Positions 8,896 through 18,312 of a DNA stretch of 64,000 bases are shown in pieces. Source of the stretch: Burkholderia cenocepacia (GTDB lineage Bacteria; Pseudomonadota; Gammaproteobacteria; Burkholderiales; Burkholderiaceae); contig NZ_CP060042.1 in the NCBI RefSeq assembly GCF_014211915.1, positions 96,145 through 160,144 on the forward strand. Direction: 5' to 3'. Below the pieces are notes generated by a model. The model did no database searches, was not told where the DNA came from, and saw only the letters and a list, made by a program, of their open reading frames with translations. A program made the translations under genes and the position numbers. How positions within the stretch are numbered: position 1 is the stretch's first letter; every line of letters starts with the position of its first letter.

Positions 8896-9312
8896 CTAAT
8901 ACAGGCGGCCGGATCGCTCCGCTTCACATACAGTGCGATACCAGTCGTCCATGTGGCGCCTGACCTGCAGCTCGACGTAGCTGATGTACGGTCGCCACCA
9001 CGCGTAGAACAGCGAAGCGACGAGGCCGGCGAACGCGTACATCGGCAGCGCCGCGCGCGGCTCGACGACGATCGGGTAGTCCAGGTGGAATCCGTTGGAG
9101 ATCAGTCGCCCCCAGAGCAACAACGCTGGTGCCCATGCCAACCAGCACAGCGCGAGCCCCTGCACGACGTAACGCGTCGCCCAATCGGCTTCGATACGCA
9201 GCAGTCTCGGACTGGTCCACAGCCGACGGCGAATGTGTCGGCGTTCGGCCAGATAGAGCCGCGAAAAATGCGGAACGGGACGCACACGTCGGGGGCCATC
9301 GAAAATAGACAT
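8896..9312 (-). CDS. hypothetical membrane protein, 138 aa, two TM segments
   Basis: A basic N-terminal region (RRHIRRRLWTSPRLLRIE) precedes two hydrophobic helices (about residues 48-68 and 86-104) and a tryptophan/tyrosine-rich segment (FYAWWRPYISYVELQVRR). It follows the zeta-toxin fusion gene by 8 bp and is probably co-transcribed with it. No family recognised. A role in sensing or immunity for the toxin cannot be excluded, but nothing shows it. Confidence 0.6.
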   Translation of the reverse strand: MSIFDGPRRVRPVPHFSRLYLAERRHIRRRLWTSPRLLRIEADWATRYVVQGLALCWLAWAPALLLWGRLISNGFHLDYPIVVEPRAALPMYAFAGLVASLFYAWWRPYISYVELQVRRHMDDWYRTVCEAERSGRLY

Positions 9313-9320
9313 GGCGGCCC

Positions 9321-11300
9321 CTATCGCTCGATGGAAAGCTGGTGGTCGTGTGACCGGTCTGCGCGTTCCGCTTCGTGATCGCGCTCCCTGACCTGGTGCA
9401 GCGCGCTATCCGGCGAATACTGAATCGCGACCTGCTCGCCGACCTCCACCTCGCGGGACAATCGATCGCGCGGATAGACGATGCCAACGGTCTGACCGAT
9501 CTTGACCAGCGAGTGGTGCGTCGAATTGGCGAGCACCTCGCCGCGGTAGTGGCGCTCCAGCTGCTGCGCATCGCGCAGAATCAGGTTGTGGTGATCGCCG
9601 GCCAGGCCGATCGCCCGGCGCGAAACATCGTCCGGCACGTCCCCCTCGGGTAGCTGGCCGCGATGGATCTGCTCGGATAGGTTGGCGCGTTCGATTTCAC
9701 TGTGGGGAACCGTGCTGATCGACGTCCGCGTTTCGAGGTGGTGGTAGGCCGCGTCGAGCTCGGGGAAAAGGGCGAGCGCCTGGTCACGGCCCAGCGTGTC
9801 GAACGCGCGGCCGCGCTCCGCGTCGCGTGCGTGGTCTACGGTACGCCGGCGCGGCGGGCGCGCCGTATCGACTTCGACCTCCGTCTTTGCCTGGTCCGGT
9901 TGGTGTGCAGGCGGCAGAATGGCCCGTTCGCGTACCGGCTCTATGCCGCCCGGATCGACGACGACCACACGACCGTCCACGATGCCCAGATTGTCGACGC
10001 CCTGATCGCTCCAGTGGTATCCGCGCTGACGAAGCGCGTCGGCCGTGCGCGCGACGTCGGCCGATGTCACGCCTCGCATATCGGCGCGGGGCATGATTTC
10101 GTATCGCAGATTGCCTTCGGTGCCGCTCGCCACCGCCTGCAAGACCTCGGGAATTTTTGGCCGAACGGCAAGATCGCCGGTTCCGAGCCGCACCACATGC
10201 TTGTCGTCGGCCGCCAGCACGACCGACGACGCGCCGGCGTCCAGCGGCGTCAGGTCAGTCATCCCGTGCGAGCGAAGCCTAGCCTCGAGGGCGGGCAGAT
10301 GGCGCGACGCAGCGATTTCCTCGGCGACCGGATCGGGGAAGTGGCCACCGAGGTTCGGCACGTCACGTGTCATGGACCGGAGGACGTCGCGCAAGCCGCG
10401 CTCCGGTGCCGGCCGCGCATCCGCAGACGCTCCGTTGACCAGTGCTTGCGCATCCCTCTCCGGGACGCGTAGCGCCTGCTCACGACGCAGCGAGATGTCG
10501 GCAATCTCCGGCGCCGGCGCGCCTCGCCCTGTACGAGCGTCACGAATGTCATCGAGCATTTGAACGTGATGGGCTATGTCGTCGCGGGTCATCGGACGTT
10601 CGCGCTCATGCACGATCGACGCCGCGGCCGCTTGCGGCTCGCGCCATTCACCCTGATGCAGTTCGTTGCGGTATATCTCACGGTGATGCCGATCGACGAT
10701 CAGGATTCGATCCACTGCCTTCTCACGCTCGAGCAACGCGACCGCTTCCACCATGCCGGCATACGCCTGGTCGTGCTGCTCGCGATTGACCACCCGTCCC
10801 ACGCCCGTCGTCGCGATTTCGCGCTCGGTACGCATCTGCGCACGCGTAAGCGACACGTCCGCTGGCATGGCCACGCCCCGAACCTCCAGCGTGTAACCGC
10901 GGTCCTTGAGCCGCCGCGCCAGATTGCGCAGGCTATCGGGGTTGCGCATCGTCCCGTCGACCACAAGATCACGCCGCGCTTCGGATGCGGCCGTGGTTAG
11001 CCGGCCCGCCCACCGGCCGGCATCGGCATGCGTCAGGTCGGCTGCATGTTGCGGATCCTCGCGAAGAAGCCGGCTGTACTGCGGCAGGTTCTCCCTCATG
11101 CGATCGGCGTCGATCAGAACGGCACCACCGCGCTCGTTGAGCTCGCCCATCGCCTGACGCGCGAGGGCCGTCTTGCCGGCACCGGGCTGGCCGCCGATGA
11201 GGATCGCCTTCGGCTCGGCCTGCTCGCGGCTACCGGCGATCGCCTCGCGCTCCACGCGCGCATACGCGCGCTGCATCAAGACATCCGGAATAGTGTCCAT
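9321..11300 (-). CDS. zeta-toxin domain protein with kinase-like middle and KfrB-like C-terminus, 659 aa
   Basis: Residues 30-230 are a zeta-toxin/nucleotide kinase domain: Walker A GGQPGAGKT (36-44), then IDADRMRENLP and a basic region typical of zeta enzymes, which phosphorylate UDP-N-acetylglucosamine in known members. Residues about 355-470 (GASSVVLAADDKHVVRLG ... QGVDNLGIVDGRVVVVDPGG) resemble a small protein-kinase or phosphotransferase fold with HWSDQGVDNLG in the catalytic-loop position. Residues about 580-640 (YRGEVLANSTHHSLVKIGQT ... VAIQYS) look like the KfrB domain of plasmid polyproteins. The size far exceeds free zeta toxins (about 270 aa). A small partner gene lies 14 bp upstream. 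Confidence 0.82.
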   Translation of the reverse strand: MDTIPDVLMQRAYARVEREAIAGSREQAEPKAILIGGQPGAGKTALARQAMGELNERGGAVLIDADRMRENLPQYSRLLREDPQHAADLTHADAGRWAGRLTTAASEARRDLVVDGTMRNPDSLRNLARRLKDRGYTLEVRGVAMPADVSLTRAQMRTEREIATTGVGRVVNREQHDQAYAGMVEAVALLEREKAVDRILIVDRHHREIYRNELHQGEWREPQAAAASIVHERERPMTRDDIAHHVQMLDDIRDARTGRGAPAPEIADISLRREQALRVPERDAQALVNGASADARPAPERGLRDVLRSMTRDVPNLGGHFPDPVAEEIAASRHLPALEARLRSHGMTDLTPLDAGASSVVLAADDKHVVRLGTGDLAVRPKIPEVLQAVASGTEGNLRYEIMPRADMRGVTSADVARTADALRQRGYHWSDQGVDNLGIVDGRVVVVDPGGIEPVRERAILPPAHQPDQAKTEVEVDTARPPRRRTVDHARDAERGRAFDTLGRDQALALFPELDAAYHHLETRTSISTVPHSEIERANLSEQIHRGQLPEGDVPDDVSRRAIGLAGDHHNLILRDAQQLERHYRGEVLANSTHHSLVKIGQTVGIVYPRDRLSREVEVGEQVAIQYSPDSALHQVRERDHEAERADRSHDHQLSIER

Positions 11301-11314
11301 GATGGGCTCCGGAG

Positions 11315-11563
11315 TCAGGCGTGACCGATGTTCAATCGACGGGCACGCAGGCCGTAGACGTCAAGCGCACGAGCGATCGCGGCCGCATCATCCGGATGCA
11401 GCGCATCGCGAGCAGCAACCAGAGTCTTGCGCTCCGCGTCCGCTATAGCGATGCACTCCGCGTCCGGCTTGCTGCGCGACTCCTCTTCAGCGATGACGGC
11501 GACATAGTGGGCGATCAGCTGCCCGATCGTCTGGCAGGCGACTTCGTAATCGACATGAGGCAT
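11315..11563 (-). CDS. small protein upstream of the zeta-toxin gene, putative antitoxin, 82 aa
   Basis: The start at 11563 is chosen over 11575 because GGAG lies 6 bp ahead. The protein is helical and acidic (IAHYVAVIAEEESRSKPDAE, LVAARDALHPDDAAAIARAL). Size and position, in front of a zeta kinase, fit an epsilon-like or otherwise unrelated antitoxin. No sequence similarity to epsilon is evident, so the antitoxin role is inferred from context only. Confidence 0.55.
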   Translation of the reverse strand: MPHVDYEVACQTIGQLIAHYVAVIAEEESRSKPDAECIAIADAERKTLVAARDALHPDDAAAIARALDVYGLRARRLNIGHA

Positions 11564-11608
11564 CGTGTTCTCCATTAAAAAGTTCGGCTTACGCGCGTGG
11601 TTGCCGGG

Positions 11609-12235
11609 TCAAACACCTGGGTAAGGCTTCGATTCATTCCATAGGTGCGCCCACGCGGCGCGCACGGCTGCGGCGACCGTGGCGTGATGCCAGATGACGA
11701 GGACGTTTTCAGCGTTGTGATTGGCACCGGCCTGCGTATAGTTCATCGAGCCTGTCTGGGTCGTCTCGCTATCGGCCACGATGAACTTGTCGTGCATGAG
11801 CGGTACGGCCATGTCGATGCGAACCGGTATTCCGGCCGCGACGAGATCCGCGAGCTTCGAGCCGCGGCCGTCAAGCTGGGAGCGGTCGAGGACGACACGG
11901 ACCTGCACACCAGCGTGGGCGCGCTCGATCAGGTGGGTAACGATGCGGCGATTGGTGAGCTCGTAAGCGGCGACGTCGAGCTCCGACTGCGCGCTGTCGA
12001 TCACGCTCAGCACGAGCGCCTCGGCCTGGCCGTCGGGTGAAGTCGCGAATTGGACGGAGGCGCGGTCGCCAGGGCCTGCGCTTTCTGAATGTGAGGAGTT
12101 GTCGGCTGGGTGCTTCAGAGAGCTCGCAAAATGCCCAACGGACGACGACAAATTGCCGAGATCCGGCGTCGGGCCGTCATGCAGCACGTAGTAGCCGACA
12201 CCGGCCGTGATCGCGAGGAAGAGGAGAAACTTCAT
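11609..12235 (-). CDS. nuc: Nuc-type phospholipase D-like endonuclease, exported, 208 aa
   Basis: A signal/anchor (MKFLLFLAITAGVGYYVL) starts at 12235, overlapping the stop of the tiny lipoprotein by ATGA. The mature domain is a single-HKD phospholipase D fold: ELDVAAYELTNRRI, VRVVLDRSQ and HDKFIVADSETTQTGSMNYT, with H-x-K-x4-D and the GSMN motif. It resembles Nuc of IncN plasmid pKM101, a periplasmic nonspecific nuclease. Length matches the family (about 180-210 aa). The exact role in conjugation is unknown. Confidence 0.87.
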   Translation of the reverse strand: MKFLLFLAITAGVGYYVLHDGPTPDLGNLSSSVGHFASSLKHPADNSSHSESAGPGDRASVQFATSPDGQAEALVLSVIDSAQSELDVAAYELTNRRIVTHLIERAHAGVQVRVVLDRSQLDGRGSKLADLVAAGIPVRIDMAVPLMHDKFIVADSETTQTGSMNYTQAGANHNAENVLVIWHHATVAAAVRAAWAHLWNESKPYPGV

Positions 12236-12369
12236 GCCAACCTCCCGACGTGGGAGGCGTGGCCATCCGCTGAATAGGAGCGGGCGCAGGCGTCGTCGCC
12301 GTGCACCGAGGCGCAAGCAGCAAGAAGCAGGGCAGGAAACGTGAGCGCGGCCAGACGCACTCGACTCAC
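12232..12369 (-). CDS. tiny lipoprotein, 45 aa, possible entry-exclusion type
   Basis: A GTG-initiated frame (12367-12369; a second GTG at 12360 is also possible) encodes a leader ending ALLLAACAS, a clear lipobox, followed by about 27 residues with one further Cys. The stop overlaps the nuc start by ATGA. Small lipoproteins such as TrbK and Eex of conjugative plasmids have this form and prevent redundant transfer, so entry exclusion is a reasonable guess. Confidence 0.5.
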   Translation of the reverse strand: MSRVRLAALTFPALLLAACASVHGDDACARSYSADGHASHVGRLA

Positions 12370-12498
12370 CGTCGAGATCGCGCTAATTAAAGACGTAAAT
12401 GAATTGACACCACGACGAATTAATTCATCAAGGATTAACTTGCCAGTACGCAAAATCAGGCGTAACGTCAACACTAATTGCGTACGGGGACGCTCATC

Positions 12499-12891
12499 AT
12501 GGACTATGTGCTTGCGAATTTCATGGCGATAATGGCAGCAGTGATTTTCTCGGTTCTCACGTCGTTTATTGCATCGCGCAGTGGCCGATTGATTTACCGG
12601 AAAATCATGTGGGGCTACCTGACCACGCTCCTGGTTGCGGCCATCGTGATTACGGTAATGCAGCTGCCCTTTACCATTTTGGCTTTTGGCGCTCTCTTTT
12701 CCTGCATCTTCGGCGTGTTCGCCCAATTGGGCGTTGCAGTCAAGCTTGGCCATCTCATCATGACCGGCGCGCACTATGATGACGGCTGGAACACCGCTCG
12801 TTCGAGCAACAATGCAAGCAGCGACCTCTCGAACGATTGGTTTTGGAGAGACCAAAGAAATCAGATGAGTCATAGCGATTGGCGTCATTGA
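12499..12891 (+). CDS. hypothetical membrane protein, 130 aa, plus strand between tra and nuc
   Basis: ATG 12499 follows GGGGACG. Three hydrophobic helices lie at about residues 3-28, 42-62 and 64-84, followed by a polar tail (NTARSSNNASSDLSNDWFWR). It is transcribed against the flanking minus-strand genes and has its own terminator at 12909-12929. The 130-bp AT-rich divergent spacer (12370-12498) contains TTGACA at 12404 and the palindrome GAATTAATTC at 12417-12426, a plausible promoter/operator. Function unknown; surface exclusion or immunity is a speculative option. Confidence 0.65.
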   Translation: MDYVLANFMAIMAAVIFSVLTSFIASRSGRLIYRKIMWGYLTTLLVAAIVITVMQLPFTILAFGALFSCIFGVFAQLGVAVKLGHLIMTGAHYDDGWNTARSSNNASSDLSNDWFWRDQRNQMSHSDWRH

Positions 12892-12908
12892 TTGGGGAAT
12901 TGCCGTCC

Positions 12909-12929
12909 GGGGCCGCAAGGCCCCTTTTT
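12909..12929 (+). terminator. intrinsic terminator of the 12499-12891 gene
   Basis: Perfect 6-bp stem GGGGCC/GGCCCC with GCAA loop followed by TTTTT, 18 bp after the stop codon. It reaches the stop codon of traG on the other strand. Confidence 0.85.
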
Positions 12930-15900
12930 CATTGGTTGTCGGGATCATCGCTTGCAACGCCCGCGCTCGGGAGCGACTTGACTCCACGTGCGTCATCTGC
13001 AGAACCGCGTCCTAGTCGACTCGCCGAAACCAGAACGCTCGGGGAAGTGGCCGCGCCGCTTACCGCCGAGTCGTCGTGCGGAGCAGATGCGTCGGCGCCG
13101 ACGGTTGCGGCATCGAGGTAAAGCGAGGGTGTCGGTGGCAAGGCATCCCCTGCAGCAGATGACCCGCCTGGCGTGCGATCGATCTGCACCTTTCTGTCGA
13201 CGCCACCGACTTCTGACCCGACGCTTGCGAGGCCGATGCCACCGGACGTCGAACTTCTCCGGCCAACTGTTTCAGGCGCAATAGGCGCCGGCGTAGCCTG
13301 CTCCTGACCAGCGTTTGCTGGTTTGACGTTGTCGACTCGTGAACCAGAGTTGCCAGCCGTCGTTCCAGGAGCCATGACTGAGACCCCGCCGCTACGCTTC
13401 ATTGATGCGGTCGGCAAGCTACTTCCCCGACTTCCATCGTCAACCACCCGGCGACCCCGTATCGAGCCGACGGGCGGCGCTACAGCTTCTTGATCAGGGC
13501 TGGATAGCTCCGGAGACGGCCGGCTGTATGTCACGTCAGGAGCATCGGGCACTCGATGATCACTCTGCCGATGTGACATGTGGTCATTGCCGGCCGGCAG
13601 AGTCACGATCCTGAAGTCAGATTCGGACAGGCGCGGTTGAGTCGCGGGCCAGCCCGTGCCGGTTTCCGCCGCTCGAGCGGCTTCAAGAGTCGGGCCATTT
13701 CCCGTAGTTCGCGGACGTAGGAAGTTTTCAATTGGTGCCGAGGTGGACGTTGTTCCAGCCGGCCCGCTCGGCTGAATCGAGTTCACCCATGCCGACAGGG
13801 GCCCCTTGCTATCGGAAGCTGACGGCGCCACGGGCGGAGAGGAAAGCGAGCGGCCCGGCGCCCGCTCGGGCGTCATGAGCGGCTTGTTGTCGGCCGACGG
13901 ATCGACGTGGTCACGCACCTGCTTGATCGGCGCGGCGGACTCGCTTGCGACCCGTTGCTGCGTAACATCCACACGGTGCTGTGCGGCGGTCACGATTTGG
14001 GGCATCGGCGTCGCAACATCCAGGGGTGTCGTATCCACTGGTCCAACCGCACCTGCAAATCGCCGGAACGACGCGGGGGCACTTGCACCAACGCCGGACT
14101 GGTTGCGTTGGTCCTGGCGAACGACGTCGATGCCGCTCGCAGGGAGAGTAGACCCATCACGAGCCGTGGTCGGCAACGTCGAGTTGCGCGAAACGATGTC
14201 GCGCATCGCTGCATCTTGGGCGACCAGCTGAGCGATCTGCGGGGACGGCAACGTCATCAGCTGGCTGTATCGCATACCGTTGCGCGCAGCGACCGCCTGC
14301 AGGTTCTCAGGCGTCATCAGGTTGGTCGAGGTATCTACGCGCGAAACCACTTGCGTCGATCCGCGCTGGCGCACGTCTGCGCTGCGAGTGAGATCCGCTG
14401 CAACGCGGGAGCCGGACGAAACCTGGTCCGTCAGAGACGCCGACCGGTCGCTGCGAACGTGCTGCCCGGACTCCATTCCGGTGGAGTCGTTGTGCATCTG
14501 CGAGCCTTCGTGAGAGACGTTATCGCTCTCGGTGTAGGCGGCCAAACTACTGTTTTGATCGACGAATTTTTGTGCGTCAGAATTCCGCCAAGACTTCGTA
14601 TATCCGCCTTCGCCCGAAACATCGAGACCAAACTTCAGACTCGACTGCCCTTTCCCCGTGCCGCCGCCATTTGCATAATCCGCAGCCCGCACCTTCGATC
14701 GATACGCATCCCGAATCGCTTGAACTTCGTTCGGCGATTTTCCAAGTGACTCGGCCTTGCGAGCGAGTTTGTCTTCTTCTGCTTGGTTAAAAAGAGGCGA
14801 GTTCGAGACCGGATTGCTACTTCCTTGCCGACCATTGCCGGAAGGCCCACGCCCGCTACCACCGGCTGAGCCGCCGCCTCCACCGCCGGCGTTGCCGGAT
14901 GGCGCCCCATCCTCGCCAAACGACTTGGCAAAGCCGCCACCAAGCATGATCGAACCTTTGGCTCCTGCAGAAGTTGTACCGTCGACGGAGTGTGACTGAT
15001 CTATCGCATATTGCTGATCATGTGCGGTCCGCCGCTCACCTGTTTGGCTAGACGAGGCCCGCGTACCCGAGCTGGAATCGTCGGACAGGCGCTGTGAGCT
15101 TCCACGCTCCTGGCTGCTCGAGACGCTGTTCGTGCTGGACGCAAGCTGCTCCCGCCCAGCGAACGTGGAATTCGTTCGGTTTGCCGCGACACCCGTCGAG
15201 GTGTCGGTGCCGAGCGACCGCTCGAACGCATCCTGGGAGGTTGCCGAAACGCCGAGGCTGTTCTGAAACTCGGTGCGAGCGATCAGGCCATTTGCAAAGT
15301 TCGTGAAGGCCGAGCCGGTCCCGGTATCGACGTTCATCGACCCGGTGCGCGACTGCACAGTGTTGTCGTACTTGTTCGCCGAGGTCACGTTGCGCGACGC
15401 GTTATCGATCGACGACGAATCCATGTGCACGTTGCCGATGTTTTCGTCGCCCTGAGCCTGCTGGCCGCCGATCTGTTGAGCAGAGCCGGTCAGCGCGCCG
15501 CTCAGTTGAGAAAACGCACCGACAACGCCGGCCGACGCGAAATTCAGCAACATCCACGCAAGGGGTGGCGTAATAATCACCATGTATCCAAGCAGCGCCT
15601 GCTCGTCGAGCAACGTCTGCCCGAACTTCGCCGCCATCCCGAACGGCACGCCGGCCTGCAGCGACATCGAGCGCATCTCATGGCTCAGGTGGATCAGCGA
15701 CAGCCCGTTGATGACCGCGAAGAGCATCGGCCAGATAGATACCCACGCCACCGTCTTCGCGTACATCGCGAGGATTCGCTTGGCCCCATCCGCGCCGCTA
15801 ATCAAGCAGAGCACCAGAATGAGCGGGAAAACCGCATAGATAATCGCTTCGGCATAGTTGCGAACAGTCGGCAGCGTGTTCTTGGCCAGAATCGCCATGG

Positions 15901-16870
15901 AGGCAAGCGAACCGTTCGTCGCCACCGCAGCCTGGGCCGAACTCATCAACGCATTGACCTCTGCCACGCGCGCCGGATCGTTCAGCATCGCGGGCAGCTC
16001 CGCGCCCGCCTGACGCCATACGTTGTTGAACATTGCCTGTCGTAGCGCCGAGGACGCGTTCTGCGACGACTGGAGGATGAAGCCGTACGAATCTCCGATC
16101 GCGTTGACGAACTCCGCCTTCGCCATGGAGGGGTCGGCGATCTCCGGATACATCTCGCTGCCATACATCTGCTCGGCCGCTTGCTCAGCGTCCTGTACGC
16201 GCAGCAGCAACAAAGTGCCGGTCGCGGAACACGTGTCCGTCGTAGGGTTCGCGGTAAGGGTGTTCGTCGTCACGTATCGTGCAGGGCTCGTCGACGTGAA
16301 CACGGTATTGAAGGGGTCCGTGCCGTTCATGATCGTCTTCGGATCAATTGCGCCGTCCTGGATATCGTAGACCGTGCACTCCTTGAAGAACTGAATAAGG
16401 TCGGCGTGCAGCCCCGGATCAGTGATTTCAGCCTTGTTCACCTTCTGCAGCACGGAGATGCCGAAACCCACATCGCCCTTTTTCAGGGTCAGCGTATCCG
16501 GCACCGAAAAGATCGTTTCGTACGACTGCGTCAGCACGTGAGAGATGAGCGTGAAGCTCTGGGCAACGGCGGCGAGATACGCGGGGACGTGATCCACCTC
16601 CCGAGTCGGCTGCACGTTGTTGACGTCGGTGATGAACACGTTCTCAATAGGCAGCAACAGCAGCTGCGTCATCAGCATCGCGGCGGCGAACCAGCGGAAG
16701 ATCTCGTAGCCTTTCCGACCGATCGCGACAATCGTCCAGATCACCACCCCGCACAACAGCGTGTAGCGGATGAGACCTGTCCAGGTGCCGCTACCCATGA
16801 AAGACGCGATACCCTGCATGACGAAGTACAAAGTATCGACGTTCCCATAGGTGTCGATTTCCATGTTCAT
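12929..16870 (-). CDS. traG: TraG-like mating-pair stabilisation/entry-exclusion protein, 1313 aa
   Basis: The start MNMEIDTYGNVDTLYFVMQG at 16870 overlaps the traH stop by ATGA. The first about 450 residues form the polytopic TraG N-terminal domain (membrane helices near 30-50, 55-75, 340-440), which in F assembles pili and contacts TraN. The long remainder is periplasmic, low in complexity and rich in Ser/Gln/Gly (SSTNSVSSSQERGSSQ, a GNAGGGGGGSAGGSGRG stretch), and ends in a disordered proline/serine tail. F TraG is about 940 aa, so this one is long. In F the C-terminal part recognises recipient TraS for exclusion. It is the last gene of the main tra operon. Confidence 0.92.
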   Translation of the reverse strand: MNMEIDTYGNVDTLYFVMQGIASFMGSGTWTGLIRYTLLCGVVIWTIVAIGRKGYEIFRWFAAAMLMTQLLLLPIENVFITDVNNVQPTREVDHVPAYLAAVAQSFTLISHVLTQSYETIFSVPDTLTLKKGDVGFGISVLQKVNKAEITDPGLHADLIQFFKECTVYDIQDGAIDPKTIMNGTDPFNTVFTSTSPARYVTTNTLTANPTTDTCSATGTLLLLRVQDAEQAAEQMYGSEMYPEIADPSMAKAEFVNAIGDSYGFILQSSQNASSALRQAMFNNVWRQAGAELPAMLNDPARVAEVNALMSSAQAAVATNGSLASMAILAKNTLPTVRNYAEAIIYAVFPLILVLCLISGADGAKRILAMYAKTVAWVSIWPMLFAVINGLSLIHLSHEMRSMSLQAGVPFGMAAKFGQTLLDEQALLGYMVIITPPLAWMLLNFASAGVVGAFSQLSGALTGSAQQIGGQQAQGDENIGNVHMDSSSIDNASRNVTSANKYDNTVQSRTGSMNVDTGTGSAFTNFANGLIARTEFQNSLGVSATSQDAFERSLGTDTSTGVAANRTNSTFAGREQLASSTNSVSSSQERGSSQRLSDDSSSGTRASSSQTGERRTAHDQQYAIDQSHSVDGTTSAGAKGSIMLGGGFAKSFGEDGAPSGNAGGGGGGSAGGSGRGPSGNGRQGSSNPVSNSPLFNQAEEDKLARKAESLGKSPNEVQAIRDAYRSKVRAADYANGGGTGKGQSSLKFGLDVSGEGGYTKSWRNSDAQKFVDQNSSLAAYTESDNVSHEGSQMHNDSTGMESGQHVRSDRSASLTDQVSSGSRVAADLTRSADVRQRGSTQVVSRVDTSTNLMTPENLQAVAARNGMRYSQLMTLPSPQIAQLVAQDAAMRDIVSRNSTLPTTARDGSTLPASGIDVVRQDQRNQSGVGASAPASFRRFAGAVGPVDTTPLDVATPMPQIVTAAQHRVDVTQQRVASESAAPIKQVRDHVDPSADNKPLMTPERAPGRSLSSPPVAPSASDSKGPLSAWVNSIQPSGPAGTTSTSAPIENFLRPRTTGNGPTLEAARAAETGTGWPATQPRLSESDFRIVTLPAGNDHMSHRQSDHRVPDAPDVTYSRPSPELSSPDQEAVAPPVGSIRGRRVVDDGSRGSSLPTASMKRSGGVSVMAPGTTAGNSGSRVDNVKPANAGQEQATPAPIAPETVGRRSSTSGGIGLASVGSEVGGVDRKVQIDRTPGGSSAAGDALPPTPSLYLDAATVGADASAPHDDSAVSGAATSPSVLVSASRLGRGSADDARGVKSLPSAGVASDDPDNQ

Positions 16871-18312
16871 TGCGTGCTCCCGCCGTTCAACGTCTGGCCG
16901 AACGCCAACGAGTTCCGAAGCGAAGACGACACATTCGCGTGCACGGCACGCTCGATCGACTGGAGTTGCTCGACCAGCTGCCACGCGTTCGACGTCTGGC
17001 TGAAGGCTTGCATCACGACGCTGCGTGCTTCCGATTCCACCGTGTCGATGTTGGTATTGAGCTTCGTGGCCTCGTCGAGCAGCGACGTGCTGGATTTCAC
17101 GGTGCCGTAACGCGCGATTGCCCGGCGGAGGTCTTCAGCAGATCCGTGGATGTAGGCCTCGGCGTACTTGGCCGCGATCAGCGACTGGTAGGTGCTCAAC
17201 AGTTGGTCGGCCAGAGACGAATTGTTCAGGCGCGTGCCGACCGCGATCATTTTGTAGACCGGCAGGTCGGTCATGCTCAGGAACCGAAACGTGTCTGCCG
17301 GGTTCGGGATCGCGGAGCGCGATGCGATCGCATCCGTGATTACCTGCAGCTTTTGCTGTACGAGCGTACGGAAGGGGGTGTATCCAATTTCCTGCACTGA
17401 CGGATTCAGGCACTTCGTCGTCTCGTCGCACACGTACACCTGAATCGTGGTGCCGCTGTTCGCAGCGGGATCGTTACCGACGAGCTCCTGCACCGTGAGG
17501 CTACCGATTCGGGGCAGGAATACAGGATTCACCTCCGTGCCGCCAGAATCCGACGGGTCGGGGAAGATGACCGTCCCCACCAGCGACATCAGGAATTCGC
17601 GATCCGACGTGCTCAGGTCCGGCAGCTGCTGCAGTGCCTGCCACGTCACATTCCCGTACGGCTGCTTGGCCGCGAGATTGGAATCCGACGCAGTCGCCGT
17701 GTTGATCGTCTGCGCCGCCTGCGCCGAGCTGTTTCCGGTATTTGTCCAGGCATCGGTCATATCCGAATACAGGTTCGTGAATGGCCCGAGCGTGTCGGCG
17801 AGGTTTGCCTGCTCTTTTTTCCACGCAACAGGCGTCACCGCATTGACGATGCCCTCCGCGGCCTGGCACGAGTCGATGTTCATCCGGTTGACGTCGCGCA
17901 CGATGGCCTGCAGGGACTGCATGACGTTGTCGCAGGTCGGGCAGAGGTTCTGTAAGGCGAGCTTGAATGCGTAGCCCAACGCGTTCGAGCCGATGTTGCG
18001 CAGCAGCGCGACAAATTGTTCTTTGTTGATGAAGCTGAACCCGCCGGTGAACAAGTCGATCCCGCCGCAACCCGCTCCCCATTCCGGGGCCGTGACGCTC
18101 GCGAGCTGGTAAGTCTTGTGTGGCGTGCGCATGAACACGCTTCCGCCGCTGTACATATCCATCGTCTCGCCCTGCAACGCCCGCGGGCTCGATACGTTGC
18201 CCATGGCGTTGATAGAGTCGAAGACCTGCTGCATCGACATCGCCTGCGTACAGACCGGGGCGATGGCAAACACTGCAGCCGTCATTGCGACAATCCAGCG
18301 TGTCGGTTTCAT
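16867..18312 (-). CDS. traH: TraH, F-type pilus assembly/mating-pair protein, 481 aa
   Basis: A signal peptide ends CTQA-MS. Family motifs include MQQVFDSINAMGNVSSPRA, GSVFMRTP, WGAGCGGIDLFTGGFSFIN and the cysteine pair CPTCDNV. Length is close to F TraH (458 aa). TraH is a periplasmic/outer-membrane component needed for pilus extension. Its start overlaps the traF stop (TGATG). Confidence 0.95.
   Translation of the reverse strand: MKPTRWIVAMTAAVFAIAPVCTQAMSMQQVFDSINAMGNVSSPRALQGETMDMYSGGSVFMRTPHKTYQLASVTAPEWGAGCGGIDLFTGGFSFINKEQFVALLRNIGSNALGYAFKLALQNLCPTCDNVMQSLQAIVRDVNRMNIDSCQAAEGIVNAVTPVAWKKEQANLADTLGPFTNLYSDMTDAWTNTGNSSAQAAQTINTATASDSNLAAKQPYGNVTWQALQQLPDLSTSDREFLMSLVGTVIFPDPSDSGGTEVNPVFLPRIGSLTVQELVGNDPAANSGTTIQVYVCDETTKCLNPSVQEIGYTPFRTLVQQKLQVITDAIASRSAIPNPADTFRFLSMTDLPVYKMIAVGTRLNNSSLADQLLSTYQSLIAAKYAEAYIHGSAEDLRRAIARYGTVKSSTSLLDEATKLNTNIDTVESEARSVVMQAFSQTSNAWQLVEQLQSIERAVHANVSSSLRNSLAFGQTLNGGSTQ

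Noticed and set aside
12370..12996. Minus-strand open frame of about 250 codons opposite the membrane protein gene
   Set aside because: Only its last 45 codons (tiny lipoprotein) look like protein; the rest is antisense to a gene with clear membrane helices and its own terminator.
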